DNA of 64,000 nucleotides, taken from an uncultured Duncaniella sp. Its GTDB lineage: Bacteria > Bacteroidota > Bacteroidia > Bacteroidales > Muribaculaceae. This document shows positions 53,166 to 62,024 of this stretch, one piece after another (positions within the stretch are counted from its first letter, which is position 1; every line of letters begins with the position of its first letter). The DNA lies in assembly GCA_910589485.1 (NCBI GenBank), contig CAJUSW010000005.1, positions 62,001 to 126,000 of the forward strand, given 5' to 3'. Position numbers and translations under genes: made by a program. The notes beneath the pieces are model-generated. The model saw only the letters and a list, made by a program, of their open reading frames with translations. It had not been told where the DNA came from and searched no databases.

Positions 53166-53735
53166 TCAATAGTTGAGCAAGCGTCCGCAGTCGTGCCAAT
53201 CGCCTATCATCTCGGCTTTTGCGCTTGCTTGGATGAGTTTTTGCAGACGGCTTGCGAATAGCTCGGGCCTGGCGGTCACTCTATGGATATTATCGATCCT
53301 CACCCGTTGATATAGAGGCGGCATGGCTTGAAAGTTGACCCATGCTGAGGGGACTTTCATGAACTCCTCAACAATCGCCGGGGCAACATGAAACTCAGCC
53401 GAGAGATCGGGGCACGCCTTGCGCCCGCTTTCGGTCATGAGTCCGAGTTTCTCAAGCCGGCGACAACGCTCCTTGTTGAGTTCGGTCCACCGGCCCGATT
53501 TCGTTCTCGGGCCGAAACGCTGTAGCGGGAATCCATCGACGCTCTTCAATGTAGAGTCGATCCAGCCGAAACACAGGGCCTCCTCCACAGCGTCGAGATA
53601 CCATAGACCATCGGCGGGCGGAGTCTTGCCACGCTTCGCCACCACCCAGCACTCCCGCTCGGTGGCATGATGGTCGATAAGCCATCGGCGGAACTGCTCG
53701 CGTGTGGTGATGTCGAGTATATTGACAGGGGTCAT
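53166..53735 (-). CDS. YdeI/OmpD-associated-family protein
   Basis: This 189-residue protein has the family pattern: LWYLDAVEEALCFGWIDSTL, then RFGPRTKSGRWTELNKERCRRLEKLGLM and SGRKACPD. Members are linked to bacteriocin or peptide protection in some reports, but the biochemical role is unclear. It is cytosolic by appearance and part of a minus-strand run of short genes. Confidence 0.8.
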   Translation of the reverse strand: MTPVNILDITTREQFRRWLIDHHATERECWVVAKRGKTPPADGLWYLDAVEEALCFGWIDSTLKSVDGFPLQRFGPRTKSGRWTELNKERCRRLEKLGLMTESGRKACPDLSAEFHVAPAIVEEFMKVPSAWVNFQAMPPLYQRVRIDNIHRVTARPELFASRLQKLIQASAKAEMIGDWHDCGRLLNY

Positions 53736-53762
53736 CGGAGGCTCACAGGGATTACAACAGCG

Positions 53763-54536
53763 CTATTCGGTCATTGCCCGGGAATCGCGCTTAAAGTGAT
53801 AGGTGGAACCATTGGGCAGATACTCCCATGTCGACTCGGTGAAAACCAATGTGGCACTATCTCCATCAACAGTAATCTTGCCCTTTATGGGATTGCCAGC
53901 GGCATCGGTAGCGGTGAATGTCAAGGCATCATCCGAGATTACCCCGATTCCGTCGTCAAGATCCGTAAGCTTGAACAAGTTGATTTTTATGCTTGACCCG
54001 GAATTGGTGCTTTTGCCGATTTTAAGGGTCGAGCCGTCATTGGAGTCAATGTAATCTCCGATAAAATCAGCCCCGGCCTCATTGTCGGCCACAATAAATA
54101 TGGCCGAACCGATATATGGGGCCGTGAAAGCGAGCGTGTCGCCATGGCATATGGCATAAGCCGTGCTGTCGTTGAGCAGACGCAACATGTTCTGCTCGAC
54201 AATCATATTATCGCATGCCATTTCGGTGACGAGCATGTTGCTGAAACGGATGGTGTCGTTGGTGATTCCAAACTCTCCGTTAATCATGTTGCAGTCAGTA
54301 GAAAGGCTGAATGTATTGTCCGGTTCATTAAACGTCAACTTATAATTTGAAGAGCCGTCAAATTGCGTCGACTCGCAATCTATGCGGTAAGAATCAAGGC
54401 GCCATTCACTCTGCAAGCCTACAGTTTCGGGCGTTATGTTCTCGCCACCGTCGGCCGATTTATTGGTGGCGGTACAGGCTCCGAGGGCAACCGATGCAAT
54501 CGCTATTATAGATAATCGGAATTTTTTCATATCCAT
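53763..54536 (-). CDS. META-domain lipoprotein
   Basis: This 257-residue protein from ATG 54536 has a lipoprotein signal (LSIIAIASVALGAC). A META/HslJ-like beta domain spans about 45-150 (SEWRLDSYRIDC, FSLSTDCNMINGEF, RFSNMLVTEMACDNM). A second beta-rich region follows to the end. META proteins sit in the envelope, with a possible role in stress tolerance. The upstream in-frame extension contains the -7 element at 54600-54607, so the shorter start is used; ATG 54530 is also possible. Confidence 0.82.
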   Translation of the reverse strand: MDMKKFRLSIIAIASVALGACTATNKSADGGENITPETVGLQSEWRLDSYRIDCESTQFDGSSNYKLTFNEPDNTFSLSTDCNMINGEFGITNDTIRFSNMLVTEMACDNMIVEQNMLRLLNDSTAYAICHGDTLAFTAPYIGSAIFIVADNEAGADFIGDYIDSNDGSTLKIGKSTNSGSSIKINLFKLTDLDDGIGVISDDALTFTATDAAGNPIKGKITVDGDSATLVFTESTWEYLPNGSTYHFKRDSRAMTE

Positions 54537-54599
54537 GGAATTTCCTTTTTTATTGCCAAATTTGATAGTTAGCGGGAAAACTTTACAACTATCCCGATG

Positions 54600-54607
54600 C
54601 AAAGTTA
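54600..54607 (-). promoter_or_regulatory. -7 promoter element of META lipoprotein gene
   Basis: The minus strand reads TAACTTTG, 63 nt upstream of the ATG at 54536. Confidence 0.6.
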
Positions 54608-54640
54608 AGACATATTTTTGATGTTTGGGCATGATTGATC

Positions 54641-55078
54641 TTACCCCTCTGCTAAATTTAGCTTGTTTTCGTTCACGTTGATATAAAGCAGATCGTCGTG
54701 GTCGGTGATGCTGTACAGCTCATCACAGTCGGTTGTCATGAGATAAAACTCATCGAGCCCGTCGCAATCGCCAATGAAGGTGTGGATGTCGGACATGCGG
54801 CCCTTGAATATCACGAAATCCGTATTCCAGTAATCGATAATGAAATAGAGGACTGCATCCTTGTCTATGACTTCCGGAAGATGCCAGTAGGGATCCTCCA
54901 TATTGCAATCGATCCGCACGGGCACATACTTGAAACTCAACCATAACGCACGTGGATCGCCAATAATGAACGTGTCATATAGCCGACGTAAGAGTGAGGC
55001 TTTCTCCTCGCCCTCGATTTTCAGAAGAGGAAGTCCGTTATCACGGACAGTCCTGTCGATTTCTTCATAATCAAACAT
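54641..55078 (-). CDS. Unrecognised small acidic protein
   Basis: This 145-residue protein has no signal peptide. It is acidic and aromatic (YWHLPEVIDKDAVLYFIIDYWNTDFVIFKG, then DCDELYSITDHDDLLYI). The profile recalls small SUKH- or DUF-type immunity proteins, but no toxin gene lies nearby, so no function is assigned. Confidence 0.65.
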   Translation of the reverse strand: MFDYEEIDRTVRDNGLPLLKIEGEEKASLLRRLYDTFIIGDPRALWLSFKYVPVRIDCNMEDPYWHLPEVIDKDAVLYFIIDYWNTDFVIFKGRMSDIHTFIGDCDGLDEFYLMTTDCDELYSITDHDDLLYINVNENKLNLAEG

Positions 55079-55171
55079 AACGCATCATTCATTGAGGTAA
55101 AATTGAAGTGCCGGAGCACGGAGTGGGAATGCCACAAGAGGCCTATTCGCCTTCAAAATATGGCAGTGAGA

Positions 55172-55852
55172 TCAATCTTTTTGGGCGAGTTTGTAGCCTA
55201 TGCCCCGGATATTCAGGATATCAAGAGATGAGGATGAGAGATACTTGCGGAGTTTGTAGATAAAGCCGTGGAGACGGTTGAAGTTGTTGTAATCATCATT
55301 CTGCCAGATGCGGTACATCAACGTCCGGGCCTCGACCACTTCATTGGGGTGATGGAAAAATTCATCAAGGATGACAGCCTCGGTATGGGACAGATCTTTG
55401 GAATTGTCACCGATCACCAGTCGCTGAGCGGCAAAATCAAGTTTACAGTCCGCCAGGGTCAGAACCGAATCCTCAGCCGGGGCAAAAGTACGGCGGAGAA
55501 GCGCCTTGATGCGCACAACGAGTTCCGCTATCTGGAAAGGCTTGCGGATATAGTCATTAGCACCGATCTCAAAGCCGTGCAACAGATCGTCCAAAGCTGT
55601 ACGGGCCGTGAGAAACAGGACAGGGACATGAGGGGATTTCAGGCGGATAAGTTTCACCATCCCGAAGCCATCCATTTTGGGCATCATCACGTCAGCTATG
55701 ACAATGTCGGGGTGGAAGTCATCGTACACTCTGAGTCCGGCCTCTCCATTATTGGCGGTCGCCACATCAAATCCCTCACGGGCGAGCGCATCCTCCACAA
55801 TATAGGACAGGGTGGAATCGTCCTCAACCAACAGCACCTTATCTTTTCTCAT
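55172..55852 (-). CDS. OmpR-family response regulator, RprY-like
   Basis: This 226-residue protein has a receiver domain (VLLVEDDSTLSYIVED, phosphoacceptor Asp54 in VIADVMMP, Lys in YIRKPF) and a winged-helix DNA-binding domain (LSHTEAVILDEFFHHPNEVV, RLHGFIYKLRKYL, IRGIGYKL). It overlaps the end of the kinase gene by 14 nt. A longer frame exists, but it would lie within the kinase gene; ATG 55852 gives the proper receiver start. Its site is probably the direct-repeat cluster at 57198-57236. Confidence 0.93.
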   Translation of the reverse strand: MRKDKVLLVEDDSTLSYIVEDALAREGFDVATANNGEAGLRVYDDFHPDIVIADVMMPKMDGFGMVKLIRLKSPHVPVLFLTARTALDDLLHGFEIGANDYIRKPFQIAELVVRIKALLRRTFAPAEDSVLTLADCKLDFAAQRLVIGDNSKDLSHTEAVILDEFFHHPNEVVEARTLMYRIWQNDDYNNFNRLHGFIYKLRKYLSSSSLDILNIRGIGYKLAQKD

Positions 55853-57155
55853 AGTCAGCGAATTTAATAGTGAATGTCGTTCCCTTATGCTCCTCACTTG
55901 CCACAGCGATGCTCCAGCCGTGCATCTCCACAATCCGGCGCACATAATACAATCCTAACCCGTAGCCCCCTACTTCGTAACGGTCGCCCTCGGTCACACG
56001 GTAAAATTTGTCGAATATGTGCGGCAGGTTTTCTTTGGCAATACCTATTCCGTTGTCCGAGACACGTAGGCCATGACTATCACCAATAATCCTTATCTCA
56101 ACGGCATCGCCCGAATATTTCACGGCATTGTCAAGAAGATTGGAGATTATATTGCCGAAATGCAATGGATCGGTCGATACTTCCGCGCCATCTTTAATAT
56201 CGGTCTCGATCCTGACGGGCTTACCGGCTTTCATTTCAATCATGGCCGCGACATCGTCAACAATCGGCTTCAGACGGACTTTCTCGATGTTCAACTGCAT
56301 GGTTCTGAACCGTTCCATGCTCATGGAAAGTATGTTTTCTATCATGCCGCTGAGATAGTTCAGGCGTTGCATGATAATGGTCAGTAACCTCTTGTTGCGT
56401 TGCTCATCGCTTTGGTCGTAGTATCTCAACATGGAGTCGGCGGCCGAATAAGCAACCGCAACCGGAGTCTTCAGCTCATGGGTCATATTATGGGTAAAAT
56501 CCTCCTTCATCTGCTCAATCGATCTTAATTTACCAACCCAATGAAGGAGATACCATATGAGGAATGACATGAGGATCAATACGACAGCCGACGTCACAAC
56601 AATACCCGCCATGCGGTTGAATATATAGCCCGACAATGGGCTGATATAACCTATAAGGATAGGCTTACCCTCGGAGTTGTTAACCGAAATTTCCCAGTAT
56701 TTTTCAAGATCCGGGCATCCGCTCAATGTGTCAGTCACGATTACGTTTTGGGGCATCAGTCCAAGATTGCCTAACTCTTTATGATAGATCCGCTCCACCG
56801 CCTCAAAGTCGCGGGGACGCATATCGGGCGTGCCGGAGGCAATAAAATGGAAATACTCGCTCATGGTCTTGTCAATATTCTCCAGAAGATTGGGATATTC
56901 ATAGGCGCCATCGGCTGACTTCTCGCCCTGTATCATCAGCGTAAGCCGGAGGAAGGAATCATCCTCGCCAAAAGATGTTCCTTTCATGCGTGAGATTATC
57001 TCAAGGATATCAGCCCGGCGAAGCGCCTCGGTGGCCGTCAGGACCGATTGCTCCTTTATTGAATTGTAAAGGCTATGCAGATACACAATGTTGGCTACCA
57101 CCATTACAGCAATGGCAGTCAGTGAGATTATCGTGATTGTGCGGAAGCGTTTCAT
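55839..57155 (-). CDS. Sensor histidine kinase, RprX-like
   Basis: This 438-residue protein has two membrane helices (about 5-25 and 160-185) around a periplasmic sensor domain. The kinase core has His226 in MTHELKTPVA, and an ATPase domain has VSDNGIGIAKENLPHIFDKFYRV and GYGLGLYY. It pairs with the overlapping response regulator. The whole resembles the Bacteroides RprXY system; the signal is unknown. It is divergent from the lipoprotein/barrel pair. Confidence 0.92.
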   Translation of the reverse strand: MKRFRTITIISLTAIAVMVVANIVYLHSLYNSIKEQSVLTATEALRRADILEIISRMKGTSFGEDDSFLRLTLMIQGEKSADGAYEYPNLLENIDKTMSEYFHFIASGTPDMRPRDFEAVERIYHKELGNLGLMPQNVIVTDTLSGCPDLEKYWEISVNNSEGKPILIGYISPLSGYIFNRMAGIVVTSAVVLILMSFLIWYLLHWVGKLRSIEQMKEDFTHNMTHELKTPVAVAYSAADSMLRYYDQSDEQRNKRLLTIIMQRLNYLSGMIENILSMSMERFRTMQLNIEKVRLKPIVDDVAAMIEMKAGKPVRIETDIKDGAEVSTDPLHFGNIISNLLDNAVKYSGDAVEIRIIGDSHGLRVSDNGIGIAKENLPHIFDKFYRVTEGDRYEVGGYGLGLYYVRRIVEMHGWSIAVASEEHKGTTFTIKFADYEKR

Positions 57156-57197
57156 ACCACAAAAGTAATCAATAATATCCATAAACCATTTATGAGT

Positions 57198-57236
57198 TAA
57201 GACTAACTAAGACTAAAGGAGGCGCAACTAAGACAA
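57198..57236 (+). promoter_or_regulatory. Direct repeats, likely site of the RprY-like regulator
   Basis: TAAGACTAA occurs at 57198-57206 and 57208-57216 (10-bp spacing), and TAAGACAA at 57229-57236 (21 bp further). Such helical-turn spacing is typical of OmpR-family sites. The cluster lies just upstream of the -7 element of the divergent operon. Confidence 0.55.
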
Positions 57237-57254
57237 CAGTCCAGGCTTTGGAGG

Positions 57255-57262
57255 TAATTTTG
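57255..57262 (+). promoter_or_regulatory. -7 promoter element of lipoprotein/barrel pair
   Basis: TAATTTTG lies 34 nt before the start at 57297, with the direct-repeat cluster directly upstream. Confidence 0.6.
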
Positions 57263-57296
57263 CAATGGGAACAGCATAAACCAATATCTATATAAT

Positions 57297-58052
57297 ATGA
57301 AACAGGTCAGCATCATTCTTTTAGTAGGATTCTTAGTGATCCTTGCCAGCAGTTGCAGTTCACTTAAACCGGTCAACTATGCCGACAGGGAATGGCATAT
57401 CAGTGACTATTACGGTCAGATAATCGACAAGGACACCACCTACAGGATGACATTCGGAGATGTATTGATTCCACAAGATATGGCAATAATCTCATGCACT
57501 GACTCAGCGGCGAAATATCCGGGAATGGAGAGATTCATTGCCGGGATCCTGAAAACGGCAGGGTTGCAGGATGATGAAGTACTGTTTTATTCCCCTGCGC
57601 ATGGGAAAATATTTGTCAGGCTGACCAATGAGCCTCCGACAAAAAGGCCGTCGACACTGACAGCGAATATGCAATCGTTGACTCTCGACAGCGGGGATGA
57701 ACGCCCATACACGATGTGGATATATGACGATGATGTGGAGGACTGGCAACGTAAGCCCGGGGAAATGTACACTTACACCTATTTTGACAAGGGAAAGCAA
57801 CGTGTACTCGTTGTGGATTTCTACGATTATGGGGACACCCCGATAGCACAGATATTCATCACCCAATCCCGTAACAAAATGACTGACAGGATGCAACTAC
57901 CCACTCAGAAGCAACTGTGGGATTTTTCAAAACACAGACTCAAAGATTATGAGCGCGACATAGAATTTTGGTCACATAGAGTGGAATGGCATAGAGACAA
58001 TGCCTTTGCCAATTATAAAATCGGTCAGCAACAGCTAAATAAACAGAAATGA
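57297..58052 (+). CDS. Lipoprotein of unknown function
   Basis: This 251-residue protein has a lipoprotein signal (LVGFLVILASSC then SSLKP). It then has a mixed alpha/beta body with no family that I recognise (IPQDMAIISCTDSAAKYP, VLVVDFYDYGDTPIAQIFI). It overlaps the start of the barrel gene by 4 nt (ATGA at 58049), so the two form one unit, probably an outer-membrane complex controlled by the divergent two-component system. Confidence 0.8.
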   Translation: MKQVSIILLVGFLVILASSCSSLKPVNYADREWHISDYYGQIIDKDTTYRMTFGDVLIPQDMAIISCTDSAAKYPGMERFIAGILKTAGLQDDEVLFYSPAHGKIFVRLTNEPPTKRPSTLTANMQSLTLDSGDERPYTMWIYDDDVEDWQRKPGEMYTYTYFDKGKQRVLVVDFYDYGDTPIAQIFITQSRNKMTDRMQLPTQKQLWDFSKHRLKDYERDIEFWSHRVEWHRDNAFANYKIGQQQLNKQK

Positions 58053-60388
58053 AAACACTCATCTTATCCATATTTCTCTTATCCTCATACGCAAGCGCCA
58101 AGGCTATAGATATCAACGGAAATGTCCTTGATTCCGAGAGGAATCCCATAGAGTTTGCAAACGTATCGGCATTTGTGAACGACTCTATTGTTGGAGGTTG
58201 CGTGACGGATTCCATCGGGCACTTTTCCTTTGAGGTGCCCAAGATATGCAACAGAATCAGGGTATCATATATAGGATATGCCGATGCGGTTGTATCCCCA
58301 AAGGGTGGAAGTCTTGGCAGCATTATCCTTAAGCAAGCAGGCACGACACTCAGGGAGGTAGTGATCAAGGCCCCACTGATACGAAGAGAGGCGGACAGGA
58401 TGGTGCTTAATATAGCGGGGAATCCACTGTCGGCAAACAAGGACGCGCAGGAACTGCTGAAGACGGCACCGGGGGTATGGGCGACGGACAATTCCCTGTC
58501 GATCTACGGGCAAGGCGGAACCGTTGTTTACATTGATGACAGAAAGGTGAATATGTCGGGGGTACAGCTGATGACCTATCTTCGTTCCATCCAGTCATCT
58601 GCGATCGCGTCGATTGAGATTATACCTAAAGCCGGTGCAGAATACAGCGCTTCATTGTCGGGAGGTGTAATACGGATCAATCTCAAACGAAGCCGGGTAG
58701 ATGGGCTGTCGGGTTCCGCAGGATTGAACACGACCTTGGGAGAGTATAAGAGCTGGGCCAATCCTTTTGCTAATATCGGTCTGCATGCCGGGAAGTGGAC
58801 GGTGAATATATCGGGTAACCTTAATGGTTCGCCATCGGACAGGCATGTCACACATGAAGAGTCAATGAACAGCAATTCGGCCCTCTCGCTTGCCGGGGCA
58901 TCCCGCCATAAAATTAAAACTCTGCAAGGGAATATTATGCTCGGTGTTTTATATGAACCTATCGGCAAAGATCTGATAGGTGTTCAGATCGACTATAATC
59001 CTGACAGGAACAAGTCGGCCGTGCATTCCAGTACTCAGATGATGTCAGGATTGATTAATGAAATGACGTTGGGAGAATATCGGTCGGAATACAGGTTTCA
59101 CAACCTAAATGTAGCATTGAATTACTCCCGTCAGCTCGACAGCCAGGGGTCGGTGCTGAAATGGAATTCCAATTATAACTATCAATACTCCTCGACCGAT
59201 GAGAATAGCCGTATGCAATGGCTTCCTCTTGGCAATGACTCCATATATGCCACAGATAACGCCAACCGATACAATATAATCGACACGGAAGTATCATTGC
59301 AGAAGAATTTCAAGCCGGGATGGAGACTGAATGTAGGTGCCAAATATACCCACAATGATGTGGGATATGATTCGCGTCACTTCAATTTCCGCAATGGGCA
59401 CCGGATGGGCAATCCGGCATTTGACTATGACAGCAATTATCGAGAGGATATCGCCGCTGCCTATGCGACGTTTAACGCTCAAGCGGGACGTTGGCGTTTC
59501 AAGGCCGGATTACGGGGTGAATATTACCACTCGAGCGGAATAGAGTACGGGCAATCAAAATTTGATCTGTTCCCTAACGCCAATGTCGCGTTCAATCTGA
59601 CTGAGCGTGGCGATTATACAGTCGCCCTCGGATATTACAGGAATATAAGCAGACCCTCGTTCTGGTCGCTCAATCCCACGGTGAGGCAGGTCTCCGATTA
59701 TTCCTATAGCGTAGGCAATCCCAATCTCCGTTCAAGCCATGTTGATGCCGTAAGTCTTGATTTTGTGTTGGCGGGCAAATTCACCATAGCGGCAGGGTAT
59801 TCTGAGACATCCAATCCTATACGGCAAATGTTTGTCTCATATTCCGGGCATCCTGAACGAATGTATCTGACTTGGGGTAATATCGGGAAGGACAGGAGCG
59901 GATTCCTTCATGGTGACGGGTTCATCAATATCACCAAACGATGGAATCTTTATGCAAGCATCACCTATGCCGTAACCTCGCAAAAGCTGAACGACCGGGC
60001 AGGATATGACGCCTTCGGGTATCTTCAGGCCATAGCGAGCACCACGTTCATTCTGCCATACTCGCTGAACGTAACTCTGAATGGTTTTTATCAGTCAAAA
60101 ATGAAGGTTGGTAATATAACCGTTTACCCGATTGTGAATATCAACCCGTCCATACAGAAGCGGTTAGGGAAACACTGGTCATTATCCCTTGGACTTGAAA
60201 ATCTACTGCAACGGAAAGGCAAGATCCGAGCAGTATCTTCGGGCTACGACCGGCTTACCTATACCAAACAATATATGACAGTGAAATTGGGAGCAACATA
60301 TAATTTCAATTCCGGCAAGGGGTTCCGTCCGCCAAAAATTGAGAAGAATAATGACAGTAGCCGTCTCAAAAAAGAGACTGCCTACTAA
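58049..60388 (+). CDS. Outer-membrane beta-barrel protein with carboxypeptidase-D-like domain
   Basis: This 779-residue protein has a signal peptide (LILSIFLLSSYASA), a carboxypeptidase-D-like domain (INGNVLDSERNPIEFANVS), a plug-like segment (LREVVIKAPLIRREADRM, TVVYIDDRKVNMSGVQ) and a barrel of the outer-membrane beta-barrel type 3 group. It may be TonB-dependent, although its TonB box is not clear. It is translationally coupled to the lipoprotein upstream. Confidence 0.85.
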   Translation: MKTLILSIFLLSSYASAKAIDINGNVLDSERNPIEFANVSAFVNDSIVGGCVTDSIGHFSFEVPKICNRIRVSYIGYADAVVSPKGGSLGSIILKQAGTTLREVVIKAPLIRREADRMVLNIAGNPLSANKDAQELLKTAPGVWATDNSLSIYGQGGTVVYIDDRKVNMSGVQLMTYLRSIQSSAIASIEIIPKAGAEYSASLSGGVIRINLKRSRVDGLSGSAGLNTTLGEYKSWANPFANIGLHAGKWTVNISGNLNGSPSDRHVTHEESMNSNSALSLAGASRHKIKTLQGNIMLGVLYEPIGKDLIGVQIDYNPDRNKSAVHSSTQMMSGLINEMTLGEYRSEYRFHNLNVALNYSRQLDSQGSVLKWNSNYNYQYSSTDENSRMQWLPLGNDSIYATDNANRYNIIDTEVSLQKNFKPGWRLNVGAKYTHNDVGYDSRHFNFRNGHRMGNPAFDYDSNYREDIAAAYATFNAQAGRWRFKAGLRGEYYHSSGIEYGQSKFDLFPNANVAFNLTERGDYTVALGYYRNISRPSFWSLNPTVRQVSDYSYSVGNPNLRSSHVDAVSLDFVLAGKFTIAAGYSETSNPIRQMFVSYSGHPERMYLTWGNIGKDRSGFLHGDGFINITKRWNLYASITYAVTSQKLNDRAGYDAFGYLQAIASTTFILPYSLNVTLNGFYQSKMKVGNITVYPIVNINPSIQKRLGKHWSLSLGLENLLQRKGKIRAVSSGYDRLTYTKQYMTVKLGATYNFNSGKGFRPPKIEKNNDSSRLKKETAY

Positions 60389-60397
60389 TGAGAAAAA

Positions 60398-60584
60398 TAA
60401 GTAAGTCTTAAAAATTAAACGCTATATGTAAGTCCTAAAGAGCTTGCCCAATAAATCTTGTTCTTTTTGGCTATTTTGGCTTTGTCATTCAGTCGCATAG
60501 CTCGCTATGCTCCTTCATTCCGCAGCCAAAATATCTCAAAAATAACTGCGATTTATATGTGCATTAATTTTTACGACTTACTTA
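60398..60584. mobile_element. Foldback MITE-like element with 21-bp terminal inverted repeats
   Basis: The ends, 60398-60418 and 60564-60584, are inverted repeats matching in 20 of 21 positions. Inside, further parts pair (ATAAATC with GATTTAT, ATTTTGGCT with AGCCAAAAT) and the centre holds GCATAGC with GCTATGC. There is no open frame, so it is a non-autonomous foldback element or a long structured RNA. The centre resembles repeats seen in other Bacteroides genomes (from memory, unchecked). Confidence 0.65.
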
Positions 60585-60597
60585 AACATTTATTTTG

Positions 60598-60605
60598 TAC
60601 CTTTG
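60598..60605 (+). promoter_or_regulatory. -7 promoter element of DUF1593 gene
   Basis: TACCTTTG lies 28 nt before the start at 60634 and 13 nt after the foldback element. Confidence 0.6.
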
Positions 60606-60633
60606 CATATCAACCTTAGATACTGTTTAAATC

Positions 60634-61920
60634 ATGAAAAATATGCTCAATAGATTAACTGCGGTATTGTTTGCACTGACGGTCTCAATATGCGTTTCAG
60701 GTGTGATGGCAGAGAGCGCACATGTCACCAAGCCACGTATAATAATAAGCACCGATATAGGGGGTACTGATCCTGACGACAACCAGTCGATCATCCACCT
60801 TATGATGTATAGCGATTGTTTTGATATTGAAGGGTTAGTGTCATCTCCATCCTTCGGCGATGGATCCGTAAACGAACTGTTGCGCGAGATCGATGTATAT
60901 GAGAAAGGCTTTCCGGTTCTGAAAAAATACTATGCGGGCTTGATGACGCCCGATGATCTGCGTAAATTAAGCAAGCAAGGAAGAAAAGGGCTTGCGCCAT
61001 ACGAGGGATTTGGCTCTTCGACCGAGGGTTCGGAATGGATAGTCAAGTGCGCCCGCAAAGAGAGCGACCGCCCTCTATATGTACTGGTATGGGGAACATT
61101 GGAGGATGTGGCCCAAGCCCTGCATGATGCGCCCGACATAAAAGACAGAATCCGAGTGTATTTCATCGGTGGTCCTAATAAAAAATGGGGCGTCAACAGC
61201 TACACCTATATAGCTAAGAATTTCCCGGATTTATGGATGATTGAGAATAATGCGACCTACCGAGGGCTCATCAGTAATGGGAAAAATGACGACGGCTATT
61301 ATGACAAGCATATCGCCGGAGCGGGGCATATGGGCACAGATTTTAAGAATTACTATGATGGAAGAGTGAAAATGGGGGATACTCCGTCGTTGCTCTACAT
61401 GATGAACGGCGACCCGAACGACCCTACAGGCGAGAGTTGGGGCGGGAGTTTTGAAAGGATTTCAGAAAGCCCTTATACAATCTTTGACAGGGACACTAAC
61501 GAGAGAGATTCTGTAGCGCCTTATTCAGTAGTGGAATATAGATTCACCGGTCCAAAGGTCAGTGACGATAATATCGGGAAAGAATTTTTCACTTTCCGCA
61601 TTGATCGCCAGGATTGGCCAGGGGTATACATAGGCAATGGAAATTACGCGGTAAGGTATTCGCCGAAGCAACCGGCGAAGCTGAGTTACGAGACATTTTC
61701 CGACATAGAGGAGCTCAACGGACATAAGGGGGAACTGACAGTCACAACCATATGGCCCGGAGGGAAAACGCCTGACGGAATTACTCTCGGGAATAACTGG
61801 TTCACCGACAGGCAGGATCCTAACTTATTTGAGGGTCCGTGGCAGGGAAGCGTCACTGTACGGAAATTCCGAAAAGAAGTTCTCGACAACTGGAGCGAAA
61901 GGTGGAGCAGGCTGAAATAG
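60634..61920 (+). CDS. DUF1593 nucleoside-hydrolase-like secreted protein
   Basis: This 428-residue protein has a signal peptide (FALTVSICVSGVMA). Its N-terminal half has the nucleoside-hydrolase-like fold with the acidic metal motif (IISTDIGGTDPDDNQS), VLVWGTLEDVAQAL and FIGGPNKKWG. The C-terminal part is a beta domain typical of DUF1593 proteins. These are usually extracytoplasmic and linked with glycan use, but the substrate is unknown. It stands alone with its own promoter. Confidence 0.85.
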   Translation: MKNMLNRLTAVLFALTVSICVSGVMAESAHVTKPRIIISTDIGGTDPDDNQSIIHLMMYSDCFDIEGLVSSPSFGDGSVNELLREIDVYEKGFPVLKKYYAGLMTPDDLRKLSKQGRKGLAPYEGFGSSTEGSEWIVKCARKESDRPLYVLVWGTLEDVAQALHDAPDIKDRIRVYFIGGPNKKWGVNSYTYIAKNFPDLWMIENNATYRGLISNGKNDDGYYDKHIAGAGHMGTDFKNYYDGRVKMGDTPSLLYMMNGDPNDPTGESWGGSFERISESPYTIFDRDTNERDSVAPYSVVEYRFTGPKVSDDNIGKEFFTFRIDRQDWPGVYIGNGNYAVRYSPKQPAKLSYETFSDIEELNGHKGELTVTTIWPGGKTPDGITLGNNWFTDRQDPNLFEGPWQGSVTVRKFRKEVLDNWSERWSRLK

Positions 61921-61955
61921 CCGACTTATCATATGATCATCCATGTTTTTAAATA

Positions 61956-61968
61956 ATTGATTAGTCAA
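61956..61968. promoter_or_regulatory. MarR-type operator copy upstream of DsbA-like gene
   Basis: ATTGATTAGTCAA is the exact reverse complement of the 13-nt core TTGACTAATCAAT in the MarR promoter (63032-63044). It lies 56 nt before the DsbA-like gene. Confidence 0.55.
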
Positions 61969-62024
61969 CAATCAAGGGCATTTTGCGTTGTTATTACAGA
62001 GACATCTAAAAAGAATATTGATGT

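Noticed and set aside
57160..57167. TACTTTTG as promoter of the sensor kinase gene
   Set aside because: It lies only 5 nt from the start codon, which would leave the transcript without a leader; this is probably chance.
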